Assembly: GCA_017405765.1 (NCBI GenBank)
Contig: JAFQZS010000040.1
Location: forward strand, 1-50,553
Reading direction: 5' to 3'
DNA length: 50,553 nucleotides
Source: Clostridia bacterium
GTDB taxonomy: Bacteria > Bacillota > Clostridia > Oscillospirales > RGIG577
This document shows positions 33,319 to 42,540 of this stretch, one piece after another (the stretch's first letter is position 1; every line of letters begins with the position of its first letter). A program made the translations under genes and the position numbers. Under the pieces are notes generated by a model. That model did not search any database. It saw only the letters and a list, made by a program, of their open reading frames with translations, and was not told where the DNA came from.

Positions 33319-34710
33319 TTAACGGCAATGGTCCTGCCGTTTTGACTCATCTCGCATCAACAAGACCGCGGTCTCTATGTTTCCTGTTTTTGGGAACATG
33401 TCGACGGCTACGGCGTTCTTTAAGACATAGCCGTTATCCGAAAGCCGCTTTATATCGCGCCCCAGCGTTGCAGGATCGCACGAAACGTACGCTATGCGCT
33501 CGGGCGAAAGCCCGGCTATCGCTTTTAGGGCTCCCTCGTCAAGCCCCTTTCTCGGCGGGTCTACGCAGAGCGCGTCGATCTTAAGCCCCTCTCTTATAAG
33601 GCGCGCCGCCGTTTCGCCCGCATCGCCGCAGTAAAATTCACAGTTTTCAAGACCGTTTGAGCGTGCGTTTTTCTTTGCTACCTTTACGGCGTCCTCTACG
33701 ACCTCTACGCCGATAACGCGCCCGGCGCGCCGAGCGATATACGCCGATATCGTGCCCGCGCCGCAGTACAGGTCAAGCACGGTTTCGTTTTTCAACGGAG
33801 CAAGCATGTTTACCGCCGTCTCATAAAGTACGCGCGTCTGTGAGGGGTTCACCTGATAAAACGAGCGGTGCGGTATAATGAATTCGATTTCTCCTATAGT
33901 ATCGCGTATCTCGTCGCGCCCCCACAAAAGGCGCGAGCGTTCGCCCATTATCACGTTTGTTTTTTCTTTATTTATATTTATGACAACGCCCGAAAGCCCG
34001 GTGATGCGTTCTTTTAATATTTGAACGAGCCTTCCTTCATCATGAAGCTTGTCCGCATTTATCACAACTACGATCTCCACATCGCCCGAGGCGCGTCCTT
34101 CGCGCGCAAATACATGGCGTATCGAACCCTTGTGCGCCGCCTCGTCATAGACGCTCTCTCCCGTTTCTTCGATATAACGGCGAACGGCTCCCGCCGCCGC
34201 AAAGACGTGCGGCGACTGGATAAGACAGTCCGAAAGATCGACTACGTCATGTGAGCGTCTGCGGTAAAATCCTATGATGAGCCGCCCGTCGCGGGCGCGT
34301 TTTATCGGAAACTGCGCCTTATTGCGATATCTTTGTGCGTTTTCTGAGCCGATTATTTCAAGCGACGGAAAATCAACGCCGCCCAGCTTCTTAATATTGT
34401 TATACACGGCGTCTCGCTTTATTTTAAGCTCCGCTTCATACGAAAGGTGCCAAAAAGCGCACCCGCCGCAAAGTCCGAAATAGGGGCACTCGGGCTTTAC
34501 GCGTGCGGGTGAGGGTTTTATTATTCGTGTTATCTTTGCATACGCAAAGCTCTTCTGTACTTTCATAATAAGCACCTCGGCGCGCTCATCGGGCGCTCCG
34601 CCCCAAACGAATATCACAAAGCCAGACTCAAGACGCGCGATCCCCATGCCTTCAAGCGTCACGGACGATATATATACTTCCATTATCTCGTTCTTTTTTG
34701 GTTTATCCAT
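33319..34710 (-). CDS. rlmD: 23S rRNA (uracil-C5)-methyltransferase (RumA/RlmD family)
   Basis: A 463-aa protein with an N-terminal TRAM domain (about 5-60), the [4Fe-4S] ligands Cys75, Cys81 and Cys84 in CPYFGLCGGC, a SAM-binding region (DLYCGAGTISAYIARRAGRVIGVE) and the catalytic Cys in YVSCDPATLGRD. Members methylate U1939 or U747 of 23S rRNA; Firmicutes often use one enzyme for both (RlmCD), so the exact position is uncertain. The gene stands alone. Confidence 0.9.
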   Translation of the reverse strand: MDKPKKNEIMEVYISSVTLEGMGIARLESGFVIFVWGGAPDERAEVLIMKVQKSFAYAKITRIIKPSPARVKPECPYFGLCGGCAFWHLSYEAELKIKRDAVYNNIKKLGGVDFPSLEIIGSENAQRYRNKAQFPIKRARDGRLIIGFYRRRSHDVVDLSDCLIQSPHVFAAAGAVRRYIEETGESVYDEAAHKGSIRHVFAREGRASGDVEIVVVINADKLHDEGRLVQILKERITGLSGVVININKEKTNVIMGERSRLLWGRDEIRDTIGEIEFIIPHRSFYQVNPSQTRVLYETAVNMLAPLKNETVLDLYCGAGTISAYIARRAGRVIGVEVVEDAVKVAKKNARSNGLENCEFYCGDAGETAARLIREGLKIDALCVDPPRKGLDEGALKAIAGLSPERIAYVSCDPATLGRDIKRLSDNGYVLKNAVAVDMFPKTGNIETAVLLMRDESKRQDHCR

Positions 34711-34753
34711 GATCTTCTCCCAAATAAACGTCGTGCTTTTTAAGTCGTTTATT

Positions 34754-35350
34754 CTAAGGTATTATTTTCGTGGGAACAAGGGCGCTTATTCGCTCCCTGT
34801 CAGTCTTTACGTCAGCCTCATTTACAAGGCGCGAAATCTCGTCTTCCAAGCTTTTGCCGCGGTCTTTATAATATTCGTTTAAAGCGGCGCGCTTCACGGC
34901 GTTTTTGGTGATAAAACGCCATGCCTCATCAGTAAGCCCCGACGCCGAAAGAAACCTTTTGTAGCTTCTGCCGCCCACCGACACAGCGTCATATCTTTCC
35001 TCGAATTTTGCCTGCTTTTCGTCGTCCCACGAAAGCGGGCTTTCATCGAAGAGGCGGCCTATTATATATTCCTCGGTCGTTTTTTCGGACGCCATGGAAA
35101 GCGCCGTTTCAAACGGCGTTTCGCCGTCCAAAAGCTCCGCCGTCCAAAACGCTTCGGTAGAGCTCTCTGCGCCGTACATTGCCATAACGCGGTACATGGA
35201 GCTTTTAAGATAATAAATATATACCGCGTCATCCGCCTCCTCATCGTCTATCTTAAGATATGAGCCGCTTTCTTTCCCGCATCCGAAAAACAGCGCGGCC
35301 GCGGCTGCGGCAAGAAGTAAAAAAGCCGCATATCTTAAAGGCTTTTTCAA
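34754..35350 (-). CDS. Lipoprotein with SurA/PrsA-like N-terminal helices
   Basis: A 198-aa protein from the TTG at 35350 with a GGAAGG site. The signal reads LRYAAFLLLAAAAAALFFGCGKES, with the lipobox Cys. After it, YIYYLKSSMYRVMAMYG ... TEEYIIGRLFDESPLSWDDEKQAKFEERYDAV ... DEAWRFITKNAVKRAALNEYYKDRG has the helical pattern of chaperone-type foldases, but no PPIase domain is present. Function unproven. It lies 32 bases after metH on the same strand. Confidence 0.7.
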   Translation of the reverse strand: MKKPLRYAAFLLLAAAAAALFFGCGKESGSYLKIDDEEADDAVYIYYLKSSMYRVMAMYGAESSTEAFWTAELLDGETPFETALSMASEKTTEEYIIGRLFDESPLSWDDEKQAKFEERYDAVSVGGRSYKRFLSASGLTDEAWRFITKNAVKRAALNEYYKDRGKSLEDEISRLVNEADVKTDRERISALVPTKIIP

Positions 35351-35382
35351 GATATGTCACACCTTCCCGGCAGTTTTATGAT

Positions 35383-37785
35383 TTAAGCTTTGAAAACTTC
35401 TTTTGCAAAGCGCACCGACTCCATAGCGTCGCGCGCGTAAAAATCCGCCCCCGCCTTTTTTGCGTATTCTTCCGTAAGCACGGCGCCTCCTACCATTACG
35501 CGGCAGAAGTGCGCGCCTGCCTCTTTAAGGCGGGATATAGTCTCCTCCATGCTGACGACCGTAGTAGTCATAAGAGCGCTCAAGCCCAAAAGACGTATGT
35601 TTTCGCGCTTTACTGTCTCAACTATAATTTCGGGATCGACGTCACGGCCGAGATCGATGACCTCGTAGCCGTAATTTTCCAAAACGACTTTTACGATATT
35701 CTTGCCTATGTCGTGAATATCGCCCTTTACGGTAGCAAGCACGATGCGTCCGCGCGGCTCGCCCGTCTCGCCCGACGAGCTCATATGCTCCTTTATCACG
35801 CCGAACGCGCCCTTTACCGTTTCCGCGCTCATTATAAGCTGGGGAAGAAATATCGTGCCCTCTTCAAAGCCGCGTCCCACCGTGTCGAGCGCAGGTATAA
35901 GTATACCCTCGATTATCTCCATCGGCGTTTTTTCTTCAAGCTCTTTTCTTGCCGCGTCGGGAGCGGCAGACTTTAACCCCTTTATCACTATCTCAAAAAG
36001 CGACCCCGCTTGTGCGTCTGCTCCTACGGCGCCCGCGCGCGTTTGTGCAGGCTTTGTATCGGCAACCGTACCTGCGTATATGCTTACGTATTCTGCGCAG
36101 TTCTCATCCTTCCCCGAAAGCACGCAATAAGCGCGGTAAGCGCGCATCATATCCTCCGAGCAGGGGTTTATTATGCAGGCGTCAAGCCCGCGCGAAAGCG
36201 CGAGCGTAAAAAACGCCGAATTTATTATCTCGCGTCGCGGAAGACCGAACGAAACGTTTGATACCCCAAGGACCGTATTAACGCCCAGCTTCTCTTTCAC
36301 TTCATAAAGCGCGTCGAGCGTGCGCAAAGCCTCGCTCTGCTCGGCCGAGACCGTGAGCGTCAGCGTATCTATAACTATATCCTTCTTTTTTATGCCGTAT
36401 TTTGCGGCCTCCTCTATGATTCGGCGCGCCACGTCAGCGCGCCCCTCTGCGGTATCGGGTATGCCGTCCTCGTCAAGGCATAATCCGACGACGACGCCGC
36501 CGTATTTTTTTACCAGCGGGAATATTTTATCCATTACTTCCCGCTTGCCGTTTACCGAATTTATCATAGCCTTGCCGTTATATACGCGAAGCGCCGCTTC
36601 AAGCGCGTCCGCGTCGGTGGAATCTAGCTGGAGCGGGAGATTCGTCACGCTCTGAAGCTCCTCTGTCACGGCTTTAAGCATTTTTACCTCGTCTATTTCG
36701 GGAAGTCCCACGTTTACGTCAAGTATATGCGCACCGCAGTCGTCCTGCGTTACGGCTTCCCTTAATATGTATCCTATATCGTTATTTCTCAATGCCTCTT
36801 TAAATTTTTTCTTGCCTGTCGGATTTATCCTCTCGCCGATTATCACGGGTTTGCCGCCGATACGCACGCATTTTGAATACGACGACACTAGCGTAATATC
36901 CTTATCATAAGCGGGTACGGGCGATACGCCTTCGCACGCCTCCTTTAATCGGCGTATATGCTCCGGCGTCGTGCCGCAGCAGCCGCCGAGCACACGCGCG
37001 CCCTTTCGCGCATATCCTGCCATAAGTCGGGCAAACTCCTCGGCAGTCACGTCAAATGACGTCTCGCCGTTTCTGAAGACAGGCATTCCCGCATTCGGCT
37101 GAAGCATGAGCGGCGTGGATGAAATACGCAAAAGCTCCTCAAATACTTCGCCCGCCTGCGCAGGCCCAAGCCCGCAGTTTATACCTATAACGTCGGCCCC
37201 AAGCCCTTCCAAAAGCGCTGTCATGGCGGCGCTGCTTCCTCCCGTGAGCGTCTTTTTGTTCTCGTCGAACGTCATAGTGCAAAAAACGGGCAGATCGCAG
37301 TTTTCCTTTGCCGCAAGCACTGCCGCCTTCGTTTCGTAAAGGTCGGCCATCGTCTCTATCAGTATAAGGTCGCACTTGCCCGTGGCCGCGCCTGCGCGCA
37401 CGATCTCTGAAAACATCTCATACGCCTCTTCGAAAGACGTTTGTCCGAGAGGCTTTAAAAGCTTGCCCGTGGGCCCTATGTCAAGCGCTACCCACTTTTG
37501 CCCTTCGGATTCGTCTGCGGCGCGCCGCGCCAAAGAGACGCCGGCTGCTATTACTTCTTCAAGCCGCCCCGAAAGCTTTGGACGGTTCGCGCCGAAGGTG
37601 TTCGCGGTCACTACGTCGCAGCCCGCCTTAAGATAGCTTCTGTGTACGTTAAGTATTATATCGGGGGCGTCTATGTTCAAAAGCTCTGGAAGCTCGCCAA
37701 GCCCAAGTCCCGCTTTTTGAAGTTCGGTGCCCATAGCCCCGTCAAAAAAGATAAGCCTTTCTTTTAAGGCGTCTGTTATTTTCAT
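35383..37785 (-). CDS. metH: Cobalamin-dependent methionine synthase
   Basis: An 800-aa enzyme from the ATG at 37785, after GGGGG; an in-frame upstream start adds 55 residues and no site. Domains in order: homocysteine-binding barrel (1-290, DGAMGTEL, INCGLGP and LGGCCGTTPEHI zinc cysteines), pterin-binding barrel (310-560, GERINPTGKKKFKEAL), B12 cap and B12 domain (600-800, KGDIHDIGKNIV where His binds cobalt). The usual C-terminal SAM activation domain is missing here but supplied by the next gene at 37809. It transfers a methyl from methyl-tetrahydrofolate to homocysteine. Confidence 0.95.
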   Translation of the reverse strand: MKITDALKERLIFFDGAMGTELQKAGLGLGELPELLNIDAPDIILNVHRSYLKAGCDVVTANTFGANRPKLSGRLEEVIAAGVSLARRAADESEGQKWVALDIGPTGKLLKPLGQTSFEEAYEMFSEIVRAGAATGKCDLILIETMADLYETKAAVLAAKENCDLPVFCTMTFDENKKTLTGGSSAAMTALLEGLGADVIGINCGLGPAQAGEVFEELLRISSTPLMLQPNAGMPVFRNGETSFDVTAEEFARLMAGYARKGARVLGGCCGTTPEHIRRLKEACEGVSPVPAYDKDITLVSSYSKCVRIGGKPVIIGERINPTGKKKFKEALRNNDIGYILREAVTQDDCGAHILDVNVGLPEIDEVKMLKAVTEELQSVTNLPLQLDSTDADALEAALRVYNGKAMINSVNGKREVMDKIFPLVKKYGGVVVGLCLDEDGIPDTAEGRADVARRIIEEAAKYGIKKKDIVIDTLTLTVSAEQSEALRTLDALYEVKEKLGVNTVLGVSNVSFGLPRREIINSAFFTLALSRGLDACIINPCSEDMMRAYRAYCVLSGKDENCAEYVSIYAGTVADTKPAQTRAGAVGADAQAGSLFEIVIKGLKSAAPDAARKELEEKTPMEIIEGILIPALDTVGRGFEEGTIFLPQLIMSAETVKGAFGVIKEHMSSSGETGEPRGRIVLATVKGDIHDIGKNIVKVVLENYGYEVIDLGRDVDPEIIVETVKRENIRLLGLSALMTTTVVSMEETISRLKEAGAHFCRVMVGGAVLTEEYAKKAGADFYARDAMESVRFAKEVFKA

Positions 37786-37808
37786 TATATATCCCCCTTT
37801 GGGTAAGC

Positions 37809-38459
37809 TTATCGGCGTCTGTATCGGCACATATCCCGCGCCGCGCAGCGCTCGCACGACGAGGACACGCCGCAGTTTTGAAAAGCCTTTGTAATGCCCG
37901 CTATCGCCGTTACCGATTTTTGCGGCGTAAGCATATATGTGTCGCTGCACGTAAGCCCTATGCGCTTTTGTGCGTCCATCATGGAGAGTATGACGCTTTG
38001 GTATGAAAGCGGCATATCTCCGTATCCGGGGCTGAATCGGGAAGTAATATTAAAGCCCTCGTCTCTCACTCTTTTAAGTATCTGTGCGCATGCGCCGTCG
38101 CAGACCTGTTCTATATATGCGTTCTGCGCCGCATCCATAACGACGGCGCGGCTCATGTCGAAGCGTTCGAGCTTGAGGCGCGCCATATCGGCGTCGCTGC
38201 CAAGCGTCGCGCACAGCACGGCTGCGCGTTCACACCCCGAAAGATGCCGAGAAAGATCGCGGCTTTTAAATTCCACGCCGCCGAGTCTTATACCGTCCTT
38301 AAAGAGTACAAGATCGTCGAATATCCTGTATATATATCTTACCGTGGCAAGAGATGAAAGCTCCCTTTCGCACTCATCTATTATAAGGCTTACGCTGTCC
38401 GAAGCGGGGCTTTTGCCGTAACCCAGATAGCGCAGCACTTCCTCTCTCAAAAGATGCAT
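37809..38459 (-). CDS. Stand-alone MetH activation-domain protein
   Basis: A 216-aa protein that carries the reactivation fold of B12-dependent methionine synthase. FSPGYGDMPLSYQ resembles the SAM-binding R-x-x-P-G-Y-P motif, and LTPQKSVTAIAGI follows. The C-terminus adds a four-Cys group (CGVSSSCERCAARDMCRYRRR) that could hold iron-sulfur or a metal; most MetH activation domains lack it. It lies 23 bases before metH and 9 bases after metF, so the three are one operon. It should reductively re-methylate the MetH cobalamin; the electron donor is unknown. Confidence 0.85.
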   Translation of the reverse strand: MHLLREEVLRYLGYGKSPASDSVSLIIDECERELSSLATVRYIYRIFDDLVLFKDGIRLGGVEFKSRDLSRHLSGCERAAVLCATLGSDADMARLKLERFDMSRAVVMDAAQNAYIEQVCDGACAQILKRVRDEGFNITSRFSPGYGDMPLSYQSVILSMMDAQKRIGLTCSDTYMLTPQKSVTAIAGITKAFQNCGVSSSCERCAARDMCRYRRR

Positions 38460-38468
38460 CGCCGTTAC

Positions 38469-39335
38469 CTAATAAAGAAACTGGATGTTGTTCTTTATCT
38501 GCACCGCAATGTCCGGTTTGTTCATCGTGTAAAGGTGTATGCCCTTTACGTCATACGACAAAAGGTCTGTTATCTGCTCTGTCGCATAAGCTATGCCCGC
38601 CTGCCTCATGGCGTGCGGGTCGTTTTGGTATTTTCGGAGCATACGCTCAAATTTCGGCGTAAGGGCCGCGCCGCTCAATTTGCACATGCGCTTTATCTGC
38701 CCCGCGTTCAAAACTGGCATTATTCCCGGGATTATCGGAATGCTTACGCCCGCTGCCGCCGCCTTGTCGAGAAAGGCGTAAAACTTTTCATTGTCGAAAA
38801 AAAGCTGGGATATGAGAAAATCGCAGCCCGCATCCTGCTTTCGCTTTAAGTTGTCAATATCGTCCTTTGCGCTTTTTGCCTCGGGATGCGTTTCGGGATA
38901 ACATGCTCCTCCTATAGAGAATCCGCCGGTCTCGGCTATCTCCTTTATAAGGTCGGTAGCATAGCGGTAATGCTTCGGGTCGGGAAAACCCGTTTTATCC
39001 GTCGGTATGTCGCCGCGCAGCGCAAGTATGTTTTCTATGCCCGCCGCTTTAAGCTCGAAAAGATGATGCGCTATCTCCGATTTTGTTGACGACACGCACG
39101 TAAGATGCGCAAGCGCGGGAGTATGACACTTATCCTGAAGGAATGTCGCGATCTTGGCCGTGTTTTTCGAGGTTCCTCCGCCTGCGCCGTATGTTACGCT
39201 CATAAAGTCGGGAAAATAGCGTGAAAGCGCGTTCGCGCAGGTGAGGACGCTCATAAGGTCGGCGTCCGCCTTCGGGGGAAATATCTCAAACGAGAATACG
39301 CCCCTGTCTTTTTTTAAAATATCTGAGATCTTCAT
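38469..39335 (-). CDS. metF: Methylenetetrahydrofolate reductase
   Basis: A 288-aa TIM-barrel flavoenzyme from the ATG at 39335, with GGGAG 7 bases upstream. Motifs are FSFEIFPPKADADL, SVTYGAGGGTSKNTAKIA, and LALRGDIPTDK, then GGACYPETHPEAKS, DFLISQLFFDNEKF and PIIPGIMP. It makes 5-methyl-tetrahydrofolate, the methyl donor for MetH downstream. The promoter TAGACA-17-TATAAT (39395-39367) lies just before it. Confidence 0.95.
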   Translation of the reverse strand: MKISDILKKDRGVFSFEIFPPKADADLMSVLTCANALSRYFPDFMSVTYGAGGGTSKNTAKIATFLQDKCHTPALAHLTCVSSTKSEIAHHLFELKAAGIENILALRGDIPTDKTGFPDPKHYRYATDLIKEIAETGGFSIGGACYPETHPEAKSAKDDIDNLKRKQDAGCDFLISQLFFDNEKFYAFLDKAAAAGVSIPIIPGIMPVLNAGQIKRMCKLSGAALTPKFERMLRKYQNDPHAMRQAGIAYATEQITDLLSYDVKGIHLYTMNKPDIAVQIKNNIQFLY

Positions 39336-39366
39336 CGAAAACTCTCCCGTCAAAAAGTTTTGTTAT

Positions 39367-39395
39367 ATTATATTTAAAAACCTATCATTTGTCTA
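39367..39395 (-). promoter_or_regulatory. Promoter of metF-metH operon
   Basis: TAGACA (39395-39390) and TATAAT (39372-39367) with a 17-base spacer on the minus strand, 32 bases before the metF start. No riboswitch fits in the short leader. Confidence 0.75.
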
Positions 39396-39488
39396 TGCTT
39401 TTGTGCCGTATTTTTTGATTCGCCTTTTTTAATGGCCCACAGCGGCGCGGGCATTGGCGCTGATTTTTCGTTTGATTATTTGTTTTTA

Positions 39489-40535
39489 TTAATCGCAATC
39501 ATTGTTCTGAATATAATCCAATAATACTTTTGCCCGACGTAAATTGTATTTACCGTTAATATCAAACGGACAGTTATTAACATTCTTTATTATTTCTCTT
39601 CTGTTTGAAGCAATCAAATTGCCAATGTTATTTGCAATACATACCTCATCTACTAAAAACCACTGTTTTGCAATTTCACGATATAATTTTGTATTGTTTA
39701 TAATATTTTCATGGTTGTTAATAATATTGAGCTTTTCCATAAAGTCTATTGTTGCTATGTCTCTTATAATACATAACAACTCCTGCATTGTGTTTTCTTC
39801 TCCGGATAAATATGACCACAATTCATCTGCAAGCAATATTTCTCGTCCATCGCAAAACTTTGAAAACTCAATCATACTGTTCATAAAGGATTCTTTACAA
39901 AAACCCGTATCTGAATCGGATGTGGGATCAAAAGGAAACCCGAAATAATATTTTATTGTTTTATTCGGTTTCATAATTCTAAGCGCCGCTTTTGCTTTTA
40001 AAATTTTCTGCTTTTCTCCACGCGTTTCACCCGAGTTGGGACGAACTGACTTTAACTCAATAGCAACAAAGCTGCTCTCATCTTCAAAACAACAATCGGC
40101 AGTAAAATTTGGTCCATTAACCAAATGGCCTCTTGCATTTTCCGAAATAATCAAATCCTCATCAATCATAGACGGCACCTTATCACCGTTCTTTAAATCT
40201 GTCATAATTTCGCTTATAATACGTTCTTGTTCAGAGTATATCTTATACTCGCTTCCAAGAAAAGAACGTTTAGCTCCGTCACAAAGAATTTGTGCTGTTT
40301 CTTCAAAGAAAATCTGTCCCAACGTTGTATTCAATCCATGCATCCACGAGCTCATACTTAAAATAGAGTCAACATTTGTCCCAGCAGCATCAAATTTTTG
40401 AGAAAAGGCTTCTAAAAATGCTTTATGAAACGGGGCATTTCTCGTAATGGCCTCATTTTCCGGAAAAGAATCAAATCTGGATTTTAATATTCTTATTACG
40501 ATCTTGGCTATCTCTTGTTTTTTATATATGTTCAT
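39489..40535 (-). CDS. Type II restriction endonuclease, TdeIII/MjaII-like
   Basis: A 348-aa protein whose ATG shares one base with the methylase stop (TGATG). A PD-(D/E)xK core is seen near residues 147-162: F-T-A-D, then a loop, then A-I-E-L-K, followed by SVRPNSGETRGEKQKIL. That block resembles the TdeIII/MjaII restriction family, whose known members cut GGNCC, so GGNCC is a guess. Base composition is much more AT-rich than neighbours, a mark of transfer. It is coupled to the methylase, as expected for a type II pair. Confidence 0.6.
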   Translation of the reverse strand: MNIYKKQEIAKIVIRILKSRFDSFPENEAITRNAPFHKAFLEAFSQKFDAAGTNVDSILSMSSWMHGLNTTLGQIFFEETAQILCDGAKRSFLGSEYKIYSEQERIISEIMTDLKNGDKVPSMIDEDLIISENARGHLVNGPNFTADCCFEDESSFVAIELKSVRPNSGETRGEKQKILKAKAALRIMKPNKTIKYYFGFPFDPTSDSDTGFCKESFMNSMIEFSKFCDGREILLADELWSYLSGEENTMQELLCIIRDIATIDFMEKLNIINNHENIINNTKLYREIAKQWFLVDEVCIANNIGNLIASNRREIIKNVNNCPFDINGKYNLRRAKVLLDYIQNNDCD

Positions 40536-42109
40536 CAAACCCCTTCTTTCATCCTAAAAATACTTTCAGAATAGGCATTTTTGTCCTTTTCCGTTCTGTT
40601 CAAAACAGGTCGTTTAAATGTATCTACTATTTTCATACCTGCATTTTTAGCTATTGTTTCATATAATCCAAACTTATCGTTTGCAACAATAAAAACTTCG
40701 TAATCATCACTTAGATATTGTTTACAATTAATAAGGACTTGCGAAATATCCTCTACATATTTTTTTTGTGCTGCACGATTTCTTCCCTTTTGCATAGAAC
40801 CTATTTCAAGATTATCATTCCTAGTAAAACCAAATAATTCGTAGGCGTATGCATGCTGTTCATGATAATCTATTATTCCAACATATGGTGGACTGCAAAA
40901 AATTCCTTTTATTTTTTCTTTTTTATAGGTCTCGTATATACTACCTCCCATGCTTTCAATACACTTAGAAATATTCGCTGTTGATGAATCTTCCGCGAAA
41001 CATTTTTGCATTGTATCTGTTCTTAATTTGTCAAATTCAGATATCCTTTCAAGGGTGTTTATTGAATATGTTTTCCACCATTTTAATATGCTAAAGAGTG
41101 GTTTACATATTTTTTTATGTTTAACACAGTAATATGTAGTATATACAGGCATAATCAAAGTTGCTAAATCTGAATGCGTCGTTGCCCTGCAAGAGCGCAT
41201 CGTTCTTGATAATATAATTTGAAGCAATTGCTTAATAGCTTCATCTTCTATGCCTTCTATTATCTCATTAACAAAGTATATTTCTTTTCGTGTTGTTTCA
41301 AAAAACCACTTATCTAAAAACGATGTTTGTGACACTTCAAGAGATACCCCGTGCTTTTTAGCTAGAATCTCAAAATATGGCAAAAACATCTCTGCTTTTT
41401 CTTCACCATATTCCTTCTCATTTATCTCTTTCTTATATACTCTTTTTTTGAATTCCGGCGAAGGAAAATAAATTGAATTAAAGCTGTATAGCTTCTCAAG
41501 CAATTCTTCGTCGAATTCAGCAATTCCAAGTGTCTTTTCATAAGACTCCAGTTTGCTTGTAATAAAATCAACAGCTTTTTTTAGTTTTATATAATCATAC
41601 TTTTTTACCTTACAATTTGATATTTGAGAATTGAAAGATGATATGTCTATCCCTACTGCATGCATGCCCAATTCATTCGCTTGAACAAGCGTTGTTCCGC
41701 TGCCGCAAAATGGATCAAGGATAATGTCTCCTTTATGAAAGTAAACTTCAGACTTAAAAGAATCAACATGGTCATCTAAAAAATATTCTACTAATTGAGG
41801 AATGTACTTTCCTTTATATGGATGTAGCCTGTGGACATGCTTTGTCGTTTCCTTTTCCTTATACCCATCAAAAGAAAGCTCCCAATTAACATCATCTCCG
41901 AGAATATTTTTCCATTCGATTTCTTTTCTGCCTTTAAATGATTTATAATAGCTCTCTAATTGATTTTTATCTACGCAAATAACGCCGTTTTTTTCAATTT
42001 TATCTATTCTTCCATACTGAATTAAATATGAGATATTTGATTCGGTAACTTTTTTACTCGTAAACTCAGTAGCAAAAGCGCTTGCTTCATGTATTGTTAA
42101 AAAGCTCAT
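40535..42109 (-). CDS. Type II DNA methyltransferase (N4-cytosine/N6-adenine class)
   Basis: A 524-aa protein. Residues 1-55 look like an excisionase-type helix-turn-helix (FLTIHEASAF ... SNISYLIQYGRI). SAM motif I is LDPFCGSGTTLVQA at 131-144, and the catalytic motif IV is CSPPY at 405-409. SPPY usually marks N4-cytosine methylases. A 260-residue region between the two holds the target-recognition part. It protects the host site cut by the nuclease that follows. GGAG and a promoter at 42145-42173 lie upstream. GC content is low compared with flanks. Confidence 0.8.
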   Translation of the reverse strand: MSFLTIHEASAFATEFTSKKVTESNISYLIQYGRIDKIEKNGVICVDKNQLESYYKSFKGRKEIEWKNILGDDVNWELSFDGYKEKETTKHVHRLHPYKGKYIPQLVEYFLDDHVDSFKSEVYFHKGDIILDPFCGSGTTLVQANELGMHAVGIDISSFNSQISNCKVKKYDYIKLKKAVDFITSKLESYEKTLGIAEFDEELLEKLYSFNSIYFPSPEFKKRVYKKEINEKEYGEEKAEMFLPYFEILAKKHGVSLEVSQTSFLDKWFFETTRKEIYFVNEIIEGIEDEAIKQLLQIILSRTMRSCRATTHSDLATLIMPVYTTYYCVKHKKICKPLFSILKWWKTYSINTLERISEFDKLRTDTMQKCFAEDSSTANISKCIESMGGSIYETYKKEKIKGIFCSPPYVGIIDYHEQHAYAYELFGFTRNDNLEIGSMQKGRNRAAQKKYVEDISQVLINCKQYLSDDYEVFIVANDKFGLYETIAKNAGMKIVDTFKRPVLNRTEKDKNAYSESIFRMKEGV

Positions 42110-42144
42110 ATTAAAACTCCATATTCATATTTTATTATAATCAA

Positions 42145-42173
42145 ATTATATATCTATTTCACACTTTACTCAA
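42145..42173 (-). promoter_or_regulatory. Promoter of the restriction-modification operon
   Basis: TTGAGT (42173-42168) and TATAAT (42150-42145) on the minus strand with a 17-base spacer, 36 bases before the methylase start. Confidence 0.7.
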
Positions 42174-42247
42174 TACTTTTAATTATTACAGCATTATTCA
42201 AGCGCATTTATACATTTTTAAAATTTCAAACTTTTAAAAAAAACATA

Positions 42248-42276
42248 TTGACAAGACGGCGGCAATTTGATATATT
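42248..42276 (+). promoter_or_regulatory. Promoter of the tRNA-Thr/tRNA-Tyr unit
   Basis: TTGACA (42248-42253), 17-base spacer, TATATT (42271-42276), 38 bases before the first tRNA. Confidence 0.8.
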
Positions 42277-42313
42277 TATTAAGCGCATTGAACGAAATAA
42301 ATGAGCTTGATAC

Positions 42314-42389
42314 GCTGGTGTAGCTCAACAGGCAGAGCAACTGACTTGTAATCAGTAGGTTGATGGTTCAATTCCGTTCACCAGCTCCA
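42314..42389 (+). tRNA. tRNA-Thr (anticodon TGT)
   Basis: A 76-base cloverleaf. The acceptor stem is GCTGGTG / CACCAGC with encoded CCA. The anticodon stem-loop is ACTGA-CTTGTAA-TCAGT, anticodon TGT, which reads ACN threonine codons. The TTCAATTC T-loop is present. It is close to the restriction-modification island. Confidence 0.95.
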
Positions 42390-42394
42390 TATCC

Positions 42395-42479
42395 GGGGGG
42401 GTTCCCGAGTGGCCAAAGGGGGCAGACTGTAAATCTGTTGTCACTGACTTCGGTGGTTCGAATCCACCTCCCCCCACCA
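42395..42479 (+). tRNA. tRNA-Tyr (anticodon GTA)
   Basis: An 85-base class II tRNA with a long variable arm. The acceptor is GGGGGGG with CCCCCC and one G-U pair, and CCA is encoded. The anticodon loop GCAGA-CTGTAAA-TCTGT gives GTA. The T-arm is GGTGGTTCGAATCCACC. It follows tRNA-Thr by five bases. Confidence 0.95.
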
Positions 42480-42480
42480 T

Positions 42481-42511
42481 AAAAAAGACATCCGGCCGGC
42501 TGTCTTTTTTG
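42481..42511 (+). terminator. Terminator after the tRNA pair
   Basis: AAAAAAGACA / TGTCTTTTTT with an inner CCGG/CCGG loop region directly after the tRNA-Tyr CCA. Confidence 0.85.
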
Positions 42512-42540
42512 TTTTCTAAATCTTTCTGGAGGTATTGAAA

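Noticed and set aside
39396..39488. SAM or T-box riboswitch upstream of metF
   Set aside because: The promoter lies 32 bases before the start and no SAM-I, SAM-II or T-box core could be seen.
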